From Candidatus Makaraimicrobium thalassicum (GTDB lineage: Bacteria > Omnitrophota > Gorgyraeia > Tantalellales > Tantalellaceae), in NCBI GenBank assembly GCA_003644505.1, contig QNCM01000013.1, positions 1-40,226 on the forward strand: DNA of 40,226 nucleotides, in the 5' to 3' direction. Positions 15,726 to 24,584 of this stretch are shown here, one piece after another. The notes under the pieces were generated by a model. That model did no database searches. It had not been told where the DNA came from and saw only the letters and a list, made by a program, of their open reading frames with translations. Both the position numbers and the translations under genes were made by a program. How positions within the stretch are numbered: the first letter of the stretch is position 1; each line of letters starts with the position of its first letter.

Positions 15726-17483
15726 ATGAATAACAGAGAGATAGCCGCAGTATTTTTGCGCATCGCGGATGCGCTTGAGATAAACGAAGAGAATATCTTC
15801 AGGATCCGCGCCTATAGGGTCGCGGCGCAGAATATTGTCGATTTATCCGGCGAGCTTGAAGATATATACAACGAAGACCCCTCCAGGCTGGATAAGATCC
15901 CGGGGATAGGGAAAGACCTCAAAGGAAAGATCATCGAGATGATAGAGACGGGACAGCTGAAGTATTATAATGACCTCATGAAGGGGTTCCCGTCCGGGTT
16001 TTTCGATATGTTCAGCCTTTCGGGGCTGGGGGCCAGGAAGATCGGGAAGCTGAGAGACGAACTGGGGATCAGAAACATAGATGGCCTTGAGGAAGCGTGT
16101 AAAAAGGGCTCCCTCGCAAAGATCGAAGGCATGGGGGAGAGGACCCAGGCGAAACTGCTGGAGGCGATAAAGCACTTCAGGAAACGGGAGGGCCGGATGC
16201 TGCTTTCCGAGGCGTATTCTTACGCTGACGAGATAGTCGCTTATCTGTCGAGATCCGGAAATTTCAAAAAGATAGAAAAAGCAGGCAGCCTGCGCAGGGG
16301 CATGGAGACAGTAGGGGACATTGATATACTCGCTGTGGCCGGTGACGGCCGGAAGGCCATGGACTATTTTGTAAGTTACCCCGGCCTCGAGAGCGTAATA
16401 GCTAAAGGGCTCACAAAGTCGAGTATATCCCTAAAAGGAGGTCCGCAGGTGGATCTCCGTGTCATAGAGGCTTCATGTTTCGGGGCGGCCCTTGTGTATT
16501 TTACGGGTTCCAAACAGCATAACGTGAAGATCCGCCGGATCGCGAAAAACATGGGGTATAAGGTGAGTGAATACGGTGTGTTTTCCGTGACGGCCGGCGG
16601 CCGGGAGAAGATGATAGCCGGGAGGAGAGAGGATGAGGTCTATCATAAACTCGGCATGAGGTGGATCCCGCCGGAACTCCGCGAGGGCCGGGGAGAGATC
16701 GAAGCCGCAACGTACGCGAAAGGAGCCGCAAAAGGAAAGAAGGACCTGCCTGAAGGGCTTTTGAAAATAGAAGATATAAAAGGCGATCTGCACATACATA
16801 CGGTGGCGTCTGACGGCCGCGCCACAGTGGATGATATAGCCGCAGCGGCCAGAAAAAAAGGATATGAATATTTTGCCGTGACCGACCACTCCAAATATGT
16901 GCGGATCGCCGGCGGTCTGGATGAAAAGCGGCTACTGAAGCAGGTCGAAAAGATAAGAAAGATTGCCCGAAAGATCAAAGGCATAAAGATACTCAGCGGT
17001 GTTGAAGTGGATATACTCCGGGATGGAGAACTTGATATCGCCGACTATGCGCTTAAAGAACTGGATATAGTGATAGCGGCTGTTCATTCCGGTTTTTCCC
17101 TCGATAAGAAAAAACAGACCAGCCGTATTTTAAAGGCGATGGATAACAGGTACGTTAACGTTCTCGCCCATCCTTCGGGGCGGCTTATTACCAGCCGCAG
17201 CTCGATCCAGGCCGATTTTGACGGAATATTCCGGAGAGCGGTGGAGAATAATATCTACCTCGAGATAAATACCCACGGGGAACGTATGGACCTCAATGAC
17301 GTGCAGTGCAGGCGCGCTAAAGAACTGGGAGGAAGGTTTACTGTCAACACAGACGCTCATGAGACAGGACAGCTTGATGAGATGATCTACGGGGTCGTTA
17401 CCGCGAGAAGAGGCTGGATCGAAAAAAAAGACGTGCTGAACACATATACGTTTGACAAACTGATCAAAGCGCTTAAACGCTAA
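15726..17483 (+). CDS. polX: Family X DNA polymerase / 3'-5' exonuclease PolX
   Basis: Bacterial PolX fills short gaps in base-excision repair and, through its PHP domain, has metal-dependent 3'-5' exonuclease and AP-endonuclease activity. The N-terminal 8-kDa-like region (IADALEINEENIFRIRAYRVAAQNI) is followed by helix-hairpin-helix motifs (IPGIGKDLKGKI; LSGLGARKIGKL; IEGMGERTQAKL), the nucleotidyltransferase core with GSLRRGMETVGDIDIL (metal-binding DxD) and VDLRVI (third aspartate), and a C-terminal PHP domain from about residue 352 with GDLHIHTVASDG, TDHSK and NTDAHE. An ATG at 15681 would add 15 residues unlike the family; the ATG at 15726 gives 585 residues beginning MNNREIAAVFLRIADAL, as relatives do. 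It ends one base before ligA, with which it forms a repair pair. Confidence 0.95.
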   Translation: MNNREIAAVFLRIADALEINEENIFRIRAYRVAAQNIVDLSGELEDIYNEDPSRLDKIPGIGKDLKGKIIEMIETGQLKYYNDLMKGFPSGFFDMFSLSGLGARKIGKLRDELGIRNIDGLEEACKKGSLAKIEGMGERTQAKLLEAIKHFRKREGRMLLSEAYSYADEIVAYLSRSGNFKKIEKAGSLRRGMETVGDIDILAVAGDGRKAMDYFVSYPGLESVIAKGLTKSSISLKGGPQVDLRVIEASCFGAALVYFTGSKQHNVKIRRIAKNMGYKVSEYGVFSVTAGGREKMIAGRREDEVYHKLGMRWIPPELREGRGEIEAATYAKGAAKGKKDLPEGLLKIEDIKGDLHIHTVASDGRATVDDIAAAARKKGYEYFAVTDHSKYVRIAGGLDEKRLLKQVEKIRKIARKIKGIKILSGVEVDILRDGELDIADYALKELDIVIAAVHSGFSLDKKKQTSRILKAMDNRYVNVLAHPSGRLITSRSSIQADFDGIFRRAVENNIYLEINTHGERMDLNDVQCRRAKELGGRFTVNTDAHETGQLDEMIYGVVTARRGWIEKKDVLNTYTFDKLIKALKR

Positions 17484-19484
17484 ATGGAAAAAATGACTAA
17501 AGACATAAAAAAGAAAATAGAAGAACTGAGAAAAAAGATACGCGGGCACAATAAACTGTATTACGCAGACGGCAGGCCTGAGATATCCGACGCCCGGTAC
17601 GACAGGCTTATGGAGGAACTCAGGGAGCTGGAACAGGCACACCCCCGGTACATGTCGCCTGATTCCCCCACGCAGACCATAGGCGCGCCTGTCCCGGAAA
17701 AGTTTAAAAGGGTGCGGCATACTTCTTCAATGTTAAGCCTTGAGAGCGTCAATAATGAAGCGGATGTCAGGCGCTTTGACCGGACATGCAGAAAAGAGAC
17801 AGGCCGGGATGTTGATTATATATGCGAACCCAAGTTTGACGGGATCAGCATAGAACTGGTGTATGAAAACGGCAGGTTCATCAGAGGATCGACCCGCGGT
17901 AACGGGGTCACAGGGGAGGATGTGACGCTGAACCTCAAGACGATTTCCGGTGTGCCCCGCTGTCTTAAGGCGGAAAAGCCTCCGCGGCGCATCGCGGTAC
18001 GCGGAGAGGTCATTATGCATATAAAGGATTTTCAGCGGCTTAACAAAGAACAGGCGGGCCGGGGCTTGAACACTTTCGCGAATCCCCGTAACGTGGCTGC
18101 CGGTTCGATCCGTCAGCTGGATTACAGGATAACCGCTCAAAGGAAACTGCACGTTTACTGTTATCAGATACTTGATCTTTCCGGAGCGATGCCGCGGACA
18201 CAGGCAGAGGCGCTGGAGACGCTGGAACGGCTTGGTCTGCAGGCATCACCCGGCGTGAAACATTGCCGCGATATAACGGAGGCTGTTTTTTATCACCATG
18301 ACTTGGAGAGCAGGCGTGACGCCCTTGATTATGAGATAGACGGAGTGGTTATCAAGGTCAACAATATGGATTACCAGAAGAAACTCGGCAGGAGGACCAC
18401 TAACCCCAAGTGGGCTGTCGCGTATAAGTTCGAACCACGGAAAGAAATTACGCGTGTGGAGAACATCGTTGTTCAAGTGGGCCGGACAGGCATTCTCACC
18501 CCTCTGGCGTTATTACAGCCTGTTGAGGTGGGCGGCGTGACGGTTTCGCGGGCGACACTGCATAACATGGATCAGATCGCGAAGCTGGGCGTAAGGATCG
18601 GCGACTGGGTGAAAGTGCAGAGGGCCGGTGACGTTATCCCCTATGTTACGGAAGTGGTCACGGAGAAACGGACGGGAGAAGAGAAGGAGTTCCGTATGCC
18701 GAAGAGATGCCCGGGCTGCGGCACCCCGGTCGAACAGGAAGACGTTTTTTACAGGTGCCCGGCGGGCCTCGCGTGCCCGGCCCAGCTTAAGGAAGCGATA
18801 TCCCATTACGCCGGCAGGGAAGCCGTTGATATCGACGGTTTTTCGGACAGGACGATCGAGTGTCTTCATGAGAAGGGCCTCATCAAAAGCATATCGGACA
18901 TCTATACCCTGAAACGCGGGGATCTTCTGAAACTGGAACGATGGAGAGAGAAAAAGACGGATAATCTCCTGCGAGCGATAGAGAGTTCAAAGGATGTCCC
19001 GCTGGACAGGTTTATTTTCGCTCTTGGGATAAGGAACGTGGGGAAACATATCGCGGCCCTCCTGGCTGATAAGTTCGGGACTTTAGAGAAGATCGCCTCG
19101 GCCGGACAGAATGACCTTCTCGCCCTTAATGAGATCGGTCCGGAGATCGCGGAGAATATCACCGCTTTTTTCAGCAAGACGAAGAACCTTGCGGAGATAA
19201 AAAAACTACATAAGAACGGCGTTGTCATACGTGAGAGGAAAAAGGCAAGAACAGGTAAACTCGCGGAAAAAAAATGCATTTTTACCGGTTCCCTCAAGAG
19301 TATGACGCGGTCCGAAGCGAAGAAACTCGTGGAATCCGAGGGTGGAGAGGTCGCCTCCGGTATCAGTTCGACTACGGATTTTGTCGTTGTAGGTGAAAAA
19401 CCCGGCTCAAAAGTTGACAGGGCGAAGAAAAAAGGAATAAAGGTCCTTACGGAAGAAGAATTCAGGAACCGTCTGGGCTTATGA
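17484..19484 (+). CDS. ligA: NAD+-dependent DNA ligase LigA
   Basis: LigA seals nicks during replication and repair using NAD+. The order of domains is complete: Ia (YYADGRPEISDARYDRLMEEL, which binds NMN), the adenylation domain with KFDG (K117, the AMP-accepting lysine) and RGSTRGNGVTGEDVT, the OB fold (VVQVGRTGILTPLALLQPV), a four-cysteine zinc finger (CPGC ... CPAGLAC), helix-hairpin-helix repeats (FALGIRNVGKHIA; LNEIGPEIAENI) and a C-terminal BRCT domain (about 590-666, KKCIFTGSLKSMTRSEAKKLVE). Length 666 is normal. The start codon directly abuts the polX stop codon, so translation of the two is likely coupled. Confidence 0.98.
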   Translation: MEKMTKDIKKKIEELRKKIRGHNKLYYADGRPEISDARYDRLMEELRELEQAHPRYMSPDSPTQTIGAPVPEKFKRVRHTSSMLSLESVNNEADVRRFDRTCRKETGRDVDYICEPKFDGISIELVYENGRFIRGSTRGNGVTGEDVTLNLKTISGVPRCLKAEKPPRRIAVRGEVIMHIKDFQRLNKEQAGRGLNTFANPRNVAAGSIRQLDYRITAQRKLHVYCYQILDLSGAMPRTQAEALETLERLGLQASPGVKHCRDITEAVFYHHDLESRRDALDYEIDGVVIKVNNMDYQKKLGRRTTNPKWAVAYKFEPRKEITRVENIVVQVGRTGILTPLALLQPVEVGGVTVSRATLHNMDQIAKLGVRIGDWVKVQRAGDVIPYVTEVVTEKRTGEEKEFRMPKRCPGCGTPVEQEDVFYRCPAGLACPAQLKEAISHYAGREAVDIDGFSDRTIECLHEKGLIKSISDIYTLKRGDLLKLERWREKKTDNLLRAIESSKDVPLDRFIFALGIRNVGKHIAALLADKFGTLEKIASAGQNDLLALNEIGPEIAENITAFFSKTKNLAEIKKLHKNGVVIRERKKARTGKLAEKKCIFTGSLKSMTRSEAKKLVESEGGEVASGISSTTDFVVVGEKPGSKVDRAKKKGIKVLTEEEFRNRLGL

Positions 19485-19503
19485 TGCGCCCCGCCGAACA
19501 TCT

Positions 19504-19559
19504 ACAAACCACGATAAACATACTCAAACATCCCTAAATATCGACAAACCACTATAAAC
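19504..19559 (+). repeat. Two 16-bp direct repeats 40 bp apart
   Basis: ACAAACCACGATAAAC at 19504-19519 and ACAAACCACTATAAAC at 19544-19559 differ by one base and are offset by exactly 40 bp. They lie between the ligA stop codon and the lysS promoter, in sequence that is clearly more AT-rich than the flanking genes. Several TAAACAT-like words also occur here. Confidence 0.5.
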
Positions 19560-19602
19560 CTGCACATATAAACATGGATTTAGAAAATTAAACTTAATTG
19601 CG

Positions 19603-19631
19603 TTGACATACTGGATTGTAGTAGATATAAT
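19603..19631 (+). promoter_or_regulatory. Perfect consensus sigma-70 promoter of lysS
   Basis: TTGACA (19603-19608), a 17-bp spacer and TATAAT (19626-19631): every position matches the housekeeping consensus. The expected leader to the lysS ATG at 19699 is about 61 nt, ending in AAAGGGAG as ribosome site. No T-box or lysine-riboswitch features are seen in that leader. Confidence 0.8.
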
Positions 19632-19698
19632 TAGGGAGTAAAATTTTATTGTTATTTATATAGCGGGATATGCATATGCTTTTTATGAAAGGGAGTGT

Positions 19699-21129
19699 AT
19701 GGAGCAAAGGAACGAGATCATAGAACAGCGGTACAAAAACCTGAAAAAGCTTGAGGAAAAGGGGGTAAATCCTTTTGGTGAAAGTTTTTCTGGTGTCCAG
19801 AGCATAAAGTCCGTAAAAGAGGATTATTCCGAAGGACGCAGGTCAAGGATGGCAGGCAGGATAATGGCCAGAAGGGAACACGGTAAAAGCGTTTTTATGG
19901 ACCTGAAGGACTTTACCGGCAGGATCCAGCTATATATGCGGAAGGATATCATAGGCGAGGAAGCCTTTGGCATTTTAAAAAGCCTGGATATCGGGGATAT
20001 TATAGGGGTTGACGGAGAGCTTTTTAAGACAAGGACCGGGGAGGATACCGTTCAGGTAAAGGAGTATTTTGTCCTGTCCAAGTCATTATTACCTCTTCCC
20101 GAAAAATGGCATGGTTTGAAAGACGTGGAGATCAGGTACCGCCGGAGATACGTTGACCTGATAGTGAATGATTCAGCGCGTGAAAAATTCAAGGCCCGTA
20201 TTGAACTTATCAAGCACCTCAGGGAAGAGCTCAATAAGAGAGGCTTCTTTGAGGTGGAGACGCCGATGATGCATCCGATCCCGGGGGGGGCCGCTGGAAA
20301 GCCTTTCAGGACGCATCATGAAGCGCTGGACATGGACCTGTATCTGAGGATCGCTCCGGAGATATACCTGAAGAAACTTCTTGTCGGAGGTTTTGAAAAG
20401 GTGTTTGAGATCAACCGCTCTTTCCGGAACGAGGGCATTTCCACAAGACACAACCCTGAATTCACGATGATGGAAGTCTATGAGGCGTATTCCGACTGCG
20501 AGGGGATGATGAGACTTACCGAGGATATTATACGTTCCGCGTCAAAAACCATACTCGGCACGGAAAAGTTCACATACCAGGGCAGGGACGTTGACCTGAC
20601 GGTCTGGAAGAGGGTTTCGTTCGCGGAGCTCATGGAAAAGAATTTCGGTATCAAGATCGACGAACCCTTGAACGGCTGGGTAAAAAAACTTAAGCGCAAA
20701 GGGATCGAGATCGAAGGCGACAGCGTCAGCAGGACGCAGATCATCAATATCGTGGGGGAACTTGTCGAACCTGAGGCTGAGACCAACCCGGTGTTTGTCG
20801 TGGATATGTTCAAGGAGTTGAGCCCCCTGGCCAAGGAGAGGAAGGACGCGCCCGGACTGGTCGAGAGATTCGAGTTATACATCGGTGGAATGGAGATAGC
20901 TAACGCTTATTCAGAGTTGAATGATCCGATCGACCAGCGCAGGAGGTTTGAAGAACAGGCCAAAGCGGACCCGGATGTTATGGCGGACGAGGATTTTATC
21001 CGGGCGCTTGAGTACGGGATGCCGCCGGCGGGAGGGCTCGGAATAGGCATAGATCGTCTTGCGATGATCCTTACGGATTCCGCGAGTATCCGGGATGTGA
21101 TACTGTTTCCGCAGATGCGACCGGAATGA
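19699..21129 (+). CDS. lysS: Lysyl-tRNA synthetase, class II
   Basis: It charges tRNA-Lys. The N-terminal OB-fold anticodon-binding domain (about 50-140, AGRIMARREHGKSVFMDLKDFTGRIQLY) precedes the class II catalytic core with motif 1 (RGFFEVETPMMHPIPGGA), motif 2 (FEINRSFRNEGISTRHNPEFTMMEVYEAY) and motif 3 (GGLGIGIDRLAMILTDSASIRDVILFPQ). The length (476) is at the short end for bacterial LysS but no core motif is missing. It has its own strong promoter. The LolC/E-type permease gene begins 16 bp downstream, an arrangement that would couple it to constitutive expression. Confidence 0.97.
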   Translation: MEQRNEIIEQRYKNLKKLEEKGVNPFGESFSGVQSIKSVKEDYSEGRRSRMAGRIMARREHGKSVFMDLKDFTGRIQLYMRKDIIGEEAFGILKSLDIGDIIGVDGELFKTRTGEDTVQVKEYFVLSKSLLPLPEKWHGLKDVEIRYRRRYVDLIVNDSAREKFKARIELIKHLREELNKRGFFEVETPMMHPIPGGAAGKPFRTHHEALDMDLYLRIAPEIYLKKLLVGGFEKVFEINRSFRNEGISTRHNPEFTMMEVYEAYSDCEGMMRLTEDIIRSASKTILGTEKFTYQGRDVDLTVWKRVSFAELMEKNFGIKIDEPLNGWVKKLKRKGIEIEGDSVSRTQIINIVGELVEPEAETNPVFVVDMFKELSPLAKERKDAPGLVERFELYIGGMEIANAYSELNDPIDQRRRFEEQAKADPDVMADEDFIRALEYGMPPAGGLGIGIDRLAMILTDSASIRDVILFPQMRPE

Positions 21130-21145
21130 AATCGGATATAGCGAC

Positions 21146-22357
21146 ATGTGGACTTTATTCATAAGCGCCAAGTATTTTCTGACTAAAAGAAAGGAAGGGA
21201 TGATATCCCTGATAGGGGTCATCTCTGTCCTGGGAGTGGCGCTGGGAGTGGCGTCTCTTATCATCGTCCTGTCGGTGATGAACGGGTTTGACTCCGAGGT
21301 CAGGGAAAAGATCATAGGGACCTACGCGCACGTGATCGTGCTGAAGCAGGGAGGGATAGCCGATTATCCGGACCTGGTGTCCCGGGTAGAGGCCTTGCCT
21401 GAAGTGAAAAGCGCTTCGGGTTTCGTGACCGGCCAGGCGGTCTTGAGAAAAAAAGACAGTATCGTCGGTATTCTTTTAAAAGGCATCGATACGAGGAAAG
21501 AATCGGAAGTCACTGAGGTGATCCGGTACACGGCCGAAGCGGGAAAGGCCCTGGAAGGCGATACGATCATCCTGGGCGGTGAGTTGATGAAGAGCGAAGA
21601 TATTTCCGTGGGCGACACCGTGGAGATACTTATCCCGTATTCAGTGACGGATCTGGAAAAGGCCAGGTTAAAGGTTATCGGGAGTTTTACCTCAGGACGT
21701 TATGATTACGACGCGAACATGGCCGTGATCGGGCTGGAGAAGGCCCGGGAGCTTTTCCGGATGGAGGATACGGTATCGGGTATCGGCCTGCGGCTGACTG
21801 ACGAGATGGCCTCGGGCAGGATTAAGTCCCGTCTGCAATCCATGCTGAAATATCCTTATGTCGTCAAGAGCTGGATGGACCTCGACCGTAATCTGGTGAC
21901 CGCGCTTGCTCTGGAAAAAAAGATGATGTTCATCATCCTGGCCCTTATGGTCATGGTCGCCTGTTTTAATATTGCCGGTTCTCTTATCATGATGGTCATG
22001 GAAAAGACCAGGGATATCGGTATTCTTAAGGCGATCGGCGCTAATTGCCGCGGGATAAGTCTTGTTTTCCTGCTGGAAGGGGCCATGATCGGATTGCTGG
22101 GCATCGTGACAGGGGGGTTCTCCGGTGTTTTTATAGCCAACAGGGTCAATGCCGTGGCTGATCTCATCGAGCGGGTGACCGGCGTGGCGGTTTTTCCCAG
22201 TGACGTGTATTATTTTACGGAGATACCGGTTAAAGTGAGCGGAGGGGATGTCGGCGTGATCATTTCAGTGGCTATGCTGCTGACGCTGGCTGCCGGCATA
22301 TATCCCGCGTGGAAAGCATCCCGGCTTGATCCGGTGGAAGCGATAAGGTACGAATAG
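21146..22357 (+). CDS. lolC: Lipoprotein-releasing ABC transporter permease (LolC/LolE family)
   Basis: This is the inner-membrane permease that extracts mature lipoproteins from the membrane for delivery to the outer membrane. An N-terminal helix follows FISAKYFLTKRKEGMISLIGVISVLGVALGVASLIIVLSVMNGF, the hallmark LolC/E start. A large periplasmic MacB-like domain (about 45-255) is followed by the FtsX domain with three helices, including the coupling sequence KTRDIGILKAIGA. Only one permease gene is present, so the complex may be a homodimer or LolF-like rather than LolC plus LolE. It is followed 7 bp later by its ATPase gene lolD. It fits with Lnt at 3-5 kb in one lipoprotein pathway. Confidence 0.93.
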   Translation: MWTLFISAKYFLTKRKEGMISLIGVISVLGVALGVASLIIVLSVMNGFDSEVREKIIGTYAHVIVLKQGGIADYPDLVSRVEALPEVKSASGFVTGQAVLRKKDSIVGILLKGIDTRKESEVTEVIRYTAEAGKALEGDTIILGGELMKSEDISVGDTVEILIPYSVTDLEKARLKVIGSFTSGRYDYDANMAVIGLEKARELFRMEDTVSGIGLRLTDEMASGRIKSRLQSMLKYPYVVKSWMDLDRNLVTALALEKKMMFIILALMVMVACFNIAGSLIMMVMEKTRDIGILKAIGANCRGISLVFLLEGAMIGLLGIVTGGFSGVFIANRVNAVADLIERVTGVAVFPSDVYYFTEIPVKVSGGDVGVIISVAMLLTLAAGIYPAWKASRLDPVEAIRYE

Positions 22358-22364
22358 CCTGAAC

Positions 22365-23147
22365 ATGATTATTACCAAGAACATCAGTAAGACATTCGGT
22401 CAGGGGACAAGAGCTGTCCGCGCCGTAAAAGACGTGAACATACGGATCGAAGAGGGCGAGCGTGTATATATTCACGGCCCCTCGGGAGCGGGGAAGTCTA
22501 CGCTTCTCCATATGCTCGGAGGCCTGAATCTGCCTACGGCGGGGACCGTAACGTTCAGGGGAAAGGATGTCTATTATCTCAGAGACAGGGGAAAAAGCCG
22601 GTTGCGGAACAGACATTTTGGATTTATTTTTCAGTCCTACCATCTTCTGCCCGAGTTGAACGTCCTGGAGAACGTGATGTTACCGGCGATGATAAAAGGC
22701 GGAGAATCGGCCGCGGGCATCAGGTCCCGGGCTGCGGGGCTCCTGGAGACCGTCGGTATGGACGGCCGCCTGAAACACAGGCCGGGCCAGCTTTCAGGCG
22801 GAGAGGCCCAGAGAACGGCCATAGCAAGGGCGCTGGTGAATTCACCCGACATACTCTTTTGCGACGAGCCTGCCGGCAGCCTGGATTCGGAGATGAGAGA
22901 GGGGATATATCTCCTCATTCGTGATATAAGCGAAAAGAATGGTATGAGCGTTGTCGTGGTTTCGCATCAGGCGCCTGACAGAGGTTTTTTTCACAGCGAA
23001 TACGCGATGAAGGACGGCGTTTTAGGAAGAATGACAAATGACACATCCGAAGGGAGCCGCGAAACGAAAGCACAAATGGCAAAAGGGTTCCGGATGACGG
23101 ATGACAGGGTTCAAACGGCGGAAGAGATCCAATATTTAAAGGGCTGA
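22365..23147 (+). CDS. lolD: Lipoprotein-releasing ABC transporter ATPase LolD
   Basis: This is the ATPase subunit that powers lipoprotein release by the neighbouring LolC/E-type permease. Walker A is GPSGAGKS (38-45), the Q-loop lies in FQSYHLLPELNVLENVMLP, the ABC signature is LSGGEAQRTAIARAL, Walker B is ILFCDEPAGSLD, and the switch histidine is in VVVSHQ. Normal LolD proteins end near residue 222-230; here 38 residues (M223-G260) continue past the expected end after MKDGVLGR. They lack any domain and are encoded by DNA containing two period-7 repeat pairs, so the tail looks like run-through into former intergenic sequence. Function of the core should be unaffected. ilvE starts 53 bp downstream. 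Confidence 0.95.
   Translation: MIITKNISKTFGQGTRAVRAVKDVNIRIEEGERVYIHGPSGAGKSTLLHMLGGLNLPTAGTVTFRGKDVYYLRDRGKSRLRNRHFGFIFQSYHLLPELNVLENVMLPAMIKGGESAAGIRSRAAGLLETVGMDGRLKHRPGQLSGGEAQRTAIARALVNSPDILFCDEPAGSLDSEMREGIYLLIRDISEKNGMSVVVVSHQAPDRGFFHSEYAMKDGVLGRMTNDTSEGSRETKAQMAKGFRMTDDRVQTAEEIQYLKG
23030..23105 (+). repeat. Period-7 repeat pairs inside the lolD 3' end
   Basis: AATGACA is doubled at 23030-23043 and GGATGAC is doubled at 23092-23105. Both share the ATGAC core and lie in the part of lolD that encodes the non-conserved tail. They resemble the GTGAAYR heptamers after secA in period, not in sequence. Confidence 0.55.
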
Positions 23148-23200
23148 GATTTTGATGCCTGACGGCCGGGATGCGTGATACGAAAAAGAAGGGACAATAA

Positions 23201-24073
23201 ATGCAGCTCAAGGTTTTTCTGAACGGAGAATTTGTCAACGGCAAAGATGCCGCGATATCTGTTTTTGACCACGGCGTCCTTTATGGTGACGGTGTTTTTG
23301 AGGGGATAAGGTCGTATAAGAGGAGGGTATTCCGCCTCAAGGACCACCTGGACCGTTTGTACAGCGGCGCTCGGGCCATAAGGCTCAGGATACCCATGAC
23401 AAAAGAATCCTTTCAGGAGAAGATCATCGAGACGCTCAGGGTGAACGGGCTGGATAACGCGTACGTCCGCGCGGTCGTGACCAGGGGCATCGGTGACCTC
23501 GGACTGGATCCGCGCAAATGCAAGGCTCCGACCGTGTTCATAATTACGGACAAAATAGACCTGTATCCTGAAGTTTTTTATGAAAGCGGATTGTCCATAG
23601 CCATAGCGAAAACGAGGCGGAATCCCGCCTGTTCGTTAAATCCGCGGATAAAGTCGCTGAATTATCTAAACAACATCCTGGGCAAGATAGATGCCATAGA
23701 CGCCGGAACCGAAGAGGCGATCATGCTTTCCATTGAAGGGTATGTCACCGAATGTACCGGGGACAATATTTTTATTGTCAGGGATGGAAAACTGATGACC
23801 CCGCCCTGCGATCTTGGTTCGCTTGAGGGGATAACTCAGAAAGCGGTCATTGAGCTGGCTTTGAAGAGGGATATCAGCACTGAGTATAAGGAGATGCTGC
23901 CCGAGGAACTGTGTCAGGCCGAAGAGTGTTTTCTTACCGGCACAGCGGCGGAAGTCATACCGGTGGTAAAAATAGACGAAAAGGCCATAGGCACGGGTAA
24001 ACCCGGCCGGATCACAAAACAGCTGCGGCGGGATTTCGGGAAACTTACGGAAACGGATGGGGTCGAATACTGA
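23201..24073 (+). CDS. ilvE: Branched-chain amino acid aminotransferase (PLP fold type IV)
   Basis: IlvE transfers the amino group between glutamate and the keto acids of leucine, isoleucine and valine, using pyridoxal phosphate. The catalytic lysine is K151 in NPRIKSLNYLNNIL. Other family features are FDHGVLYGDGVFEGIRSY at the start, EAIMLSIEGYVTECTGDNIF, and the phosphate-binding LEGITQKAVIELA with FLTGTAAEVIPV near the end. The length (290) is normal. D-amino acid transaminase and aminodeoxychorismate lyase are relatives; EGIRSY and the TGTAAEVIPV signature favour IlvE. It stands alone among non-biosynthetic genes, with mcsA starting 2 bp after its stop codon. Confidence 0.9.
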   Translation: MQLKVFLNGEFVNGKDAAISVFDHGVLYGDGVFEGIRSYKRRVFRLKDHLDRLYSGARAIRLRIPMTKESFQEKIIETLRVNGLDNAYVRAVVTRGIGDLGLDPRKCKAPTVFIITDKIDLYPEVFYESGLSIAIAKTRRNPACSLNPRIKSLNYLNNILGKIDAIDAGTEEAIMLSIEGYVTECTGDNIFIVRDGKLMTPPCDLGSLEGITQKAVIELALKRDISTEYKEMLPEELCQAEECFLTGTAAEVIPVVKIDEKAIGTGKPGRITKQLRRDFGKLTETDGVEY

Positions 24074-24075
24074 TC

Positions 24076-24579
24076 ATGAAATGCGATATCTGCGGGGTAC
24101 GGGAGGCTACGGTTCACCTGACCGAAGTCGTTAATGACAAGGTTACGAAACTTCATCTTTGCGAACAATGCGCAAAGGCAAAGAGCGAAGAGATGCAGTC
24201 GCATTTCGGGTTGACGGACCTTCTGTCCGGCCTGATGGATTTCGGGACTTCCGTACCGGAGGGGCGGATAAAGAAGGAAGTTAAGGTGAAATGCCCCGTT
24301 TGCGGCATGACATACTATGATTTTCAGAGGACAGGCAGGCTCGGATGCGGCAGATGTTATGCGACGTTCGCGAAGAACATGAGTGAGCTGCTCAGAAAGA
24401 TCCACGGTTCGGACAGACACGTGGGGAAGATGCCTTTCAAAGGCAAAGAGGTGCTGAAGGAGCAGCAGGATATTCAGCGCCTGAAAAACGAGTTGAACGA
24501 GCTTGTCCGGGCGGAAGAGTTTGAAAAGGCGGCTCTATTGAGGGACAGGATAAAGGACCTGGAGAAGAAACTGAAATAA
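24076..24579 (+). CDS. mcsA: McsA-like zinc-finger activator with UVR motif
   Basis: McsA binds and activates the protein-arginine kinase McsB. Four CxxC pairs form two zinc sites: C3/C6 with C29/C32, and C73/C76 with C91/C94. A C-terminal UvrB/UvrC motif (about 128-163, QDIQRLKNELNELVRAEEFEKAALLRDRIKDLEKKL) is the interaction helix pair also found in ClpC. The length (167) is close to Bacillus McsA. It is followed by mcsB and clpC on the same strand, exactly the order of the Bacillus ctsR operon, but the repressor gene ctsR is replaced upstream by ilvE. No clear Shine-Dalgarno site is seen. Confidence 0.92.
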   Translation: MKCDICGVREATVHLTEVVNDKVTKLHLCEQCAKAKSEEMQSHFGLTDLLSGLMDFGTSVPEGRIKKEVKVKCPVCGMTYYDFQRTGRLGCGRCYATFAKNMSELLRKIHGSDRHVGKMPFKGKEVLKEQQDIQRLKNELNELVRAEEFEKAALLRDRIKDLEKKLK

Positions 24580-24584
24580 CAGAG

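Noticed and set aside
19632-19698. T-box or lysine riboswitch in the lysS leader
   Set aside because: The leader is only about 60 nt and AT-rich, with no specifier stem, T-box core sequence or conserved lysine-aptamer elements.
23990-24076. CtsR or HrcA operator upstream of mcsA
   Set aside because: No GGTCAAA heptad pair and no TTAGCACTC inverted repeat is found there or before clpC.
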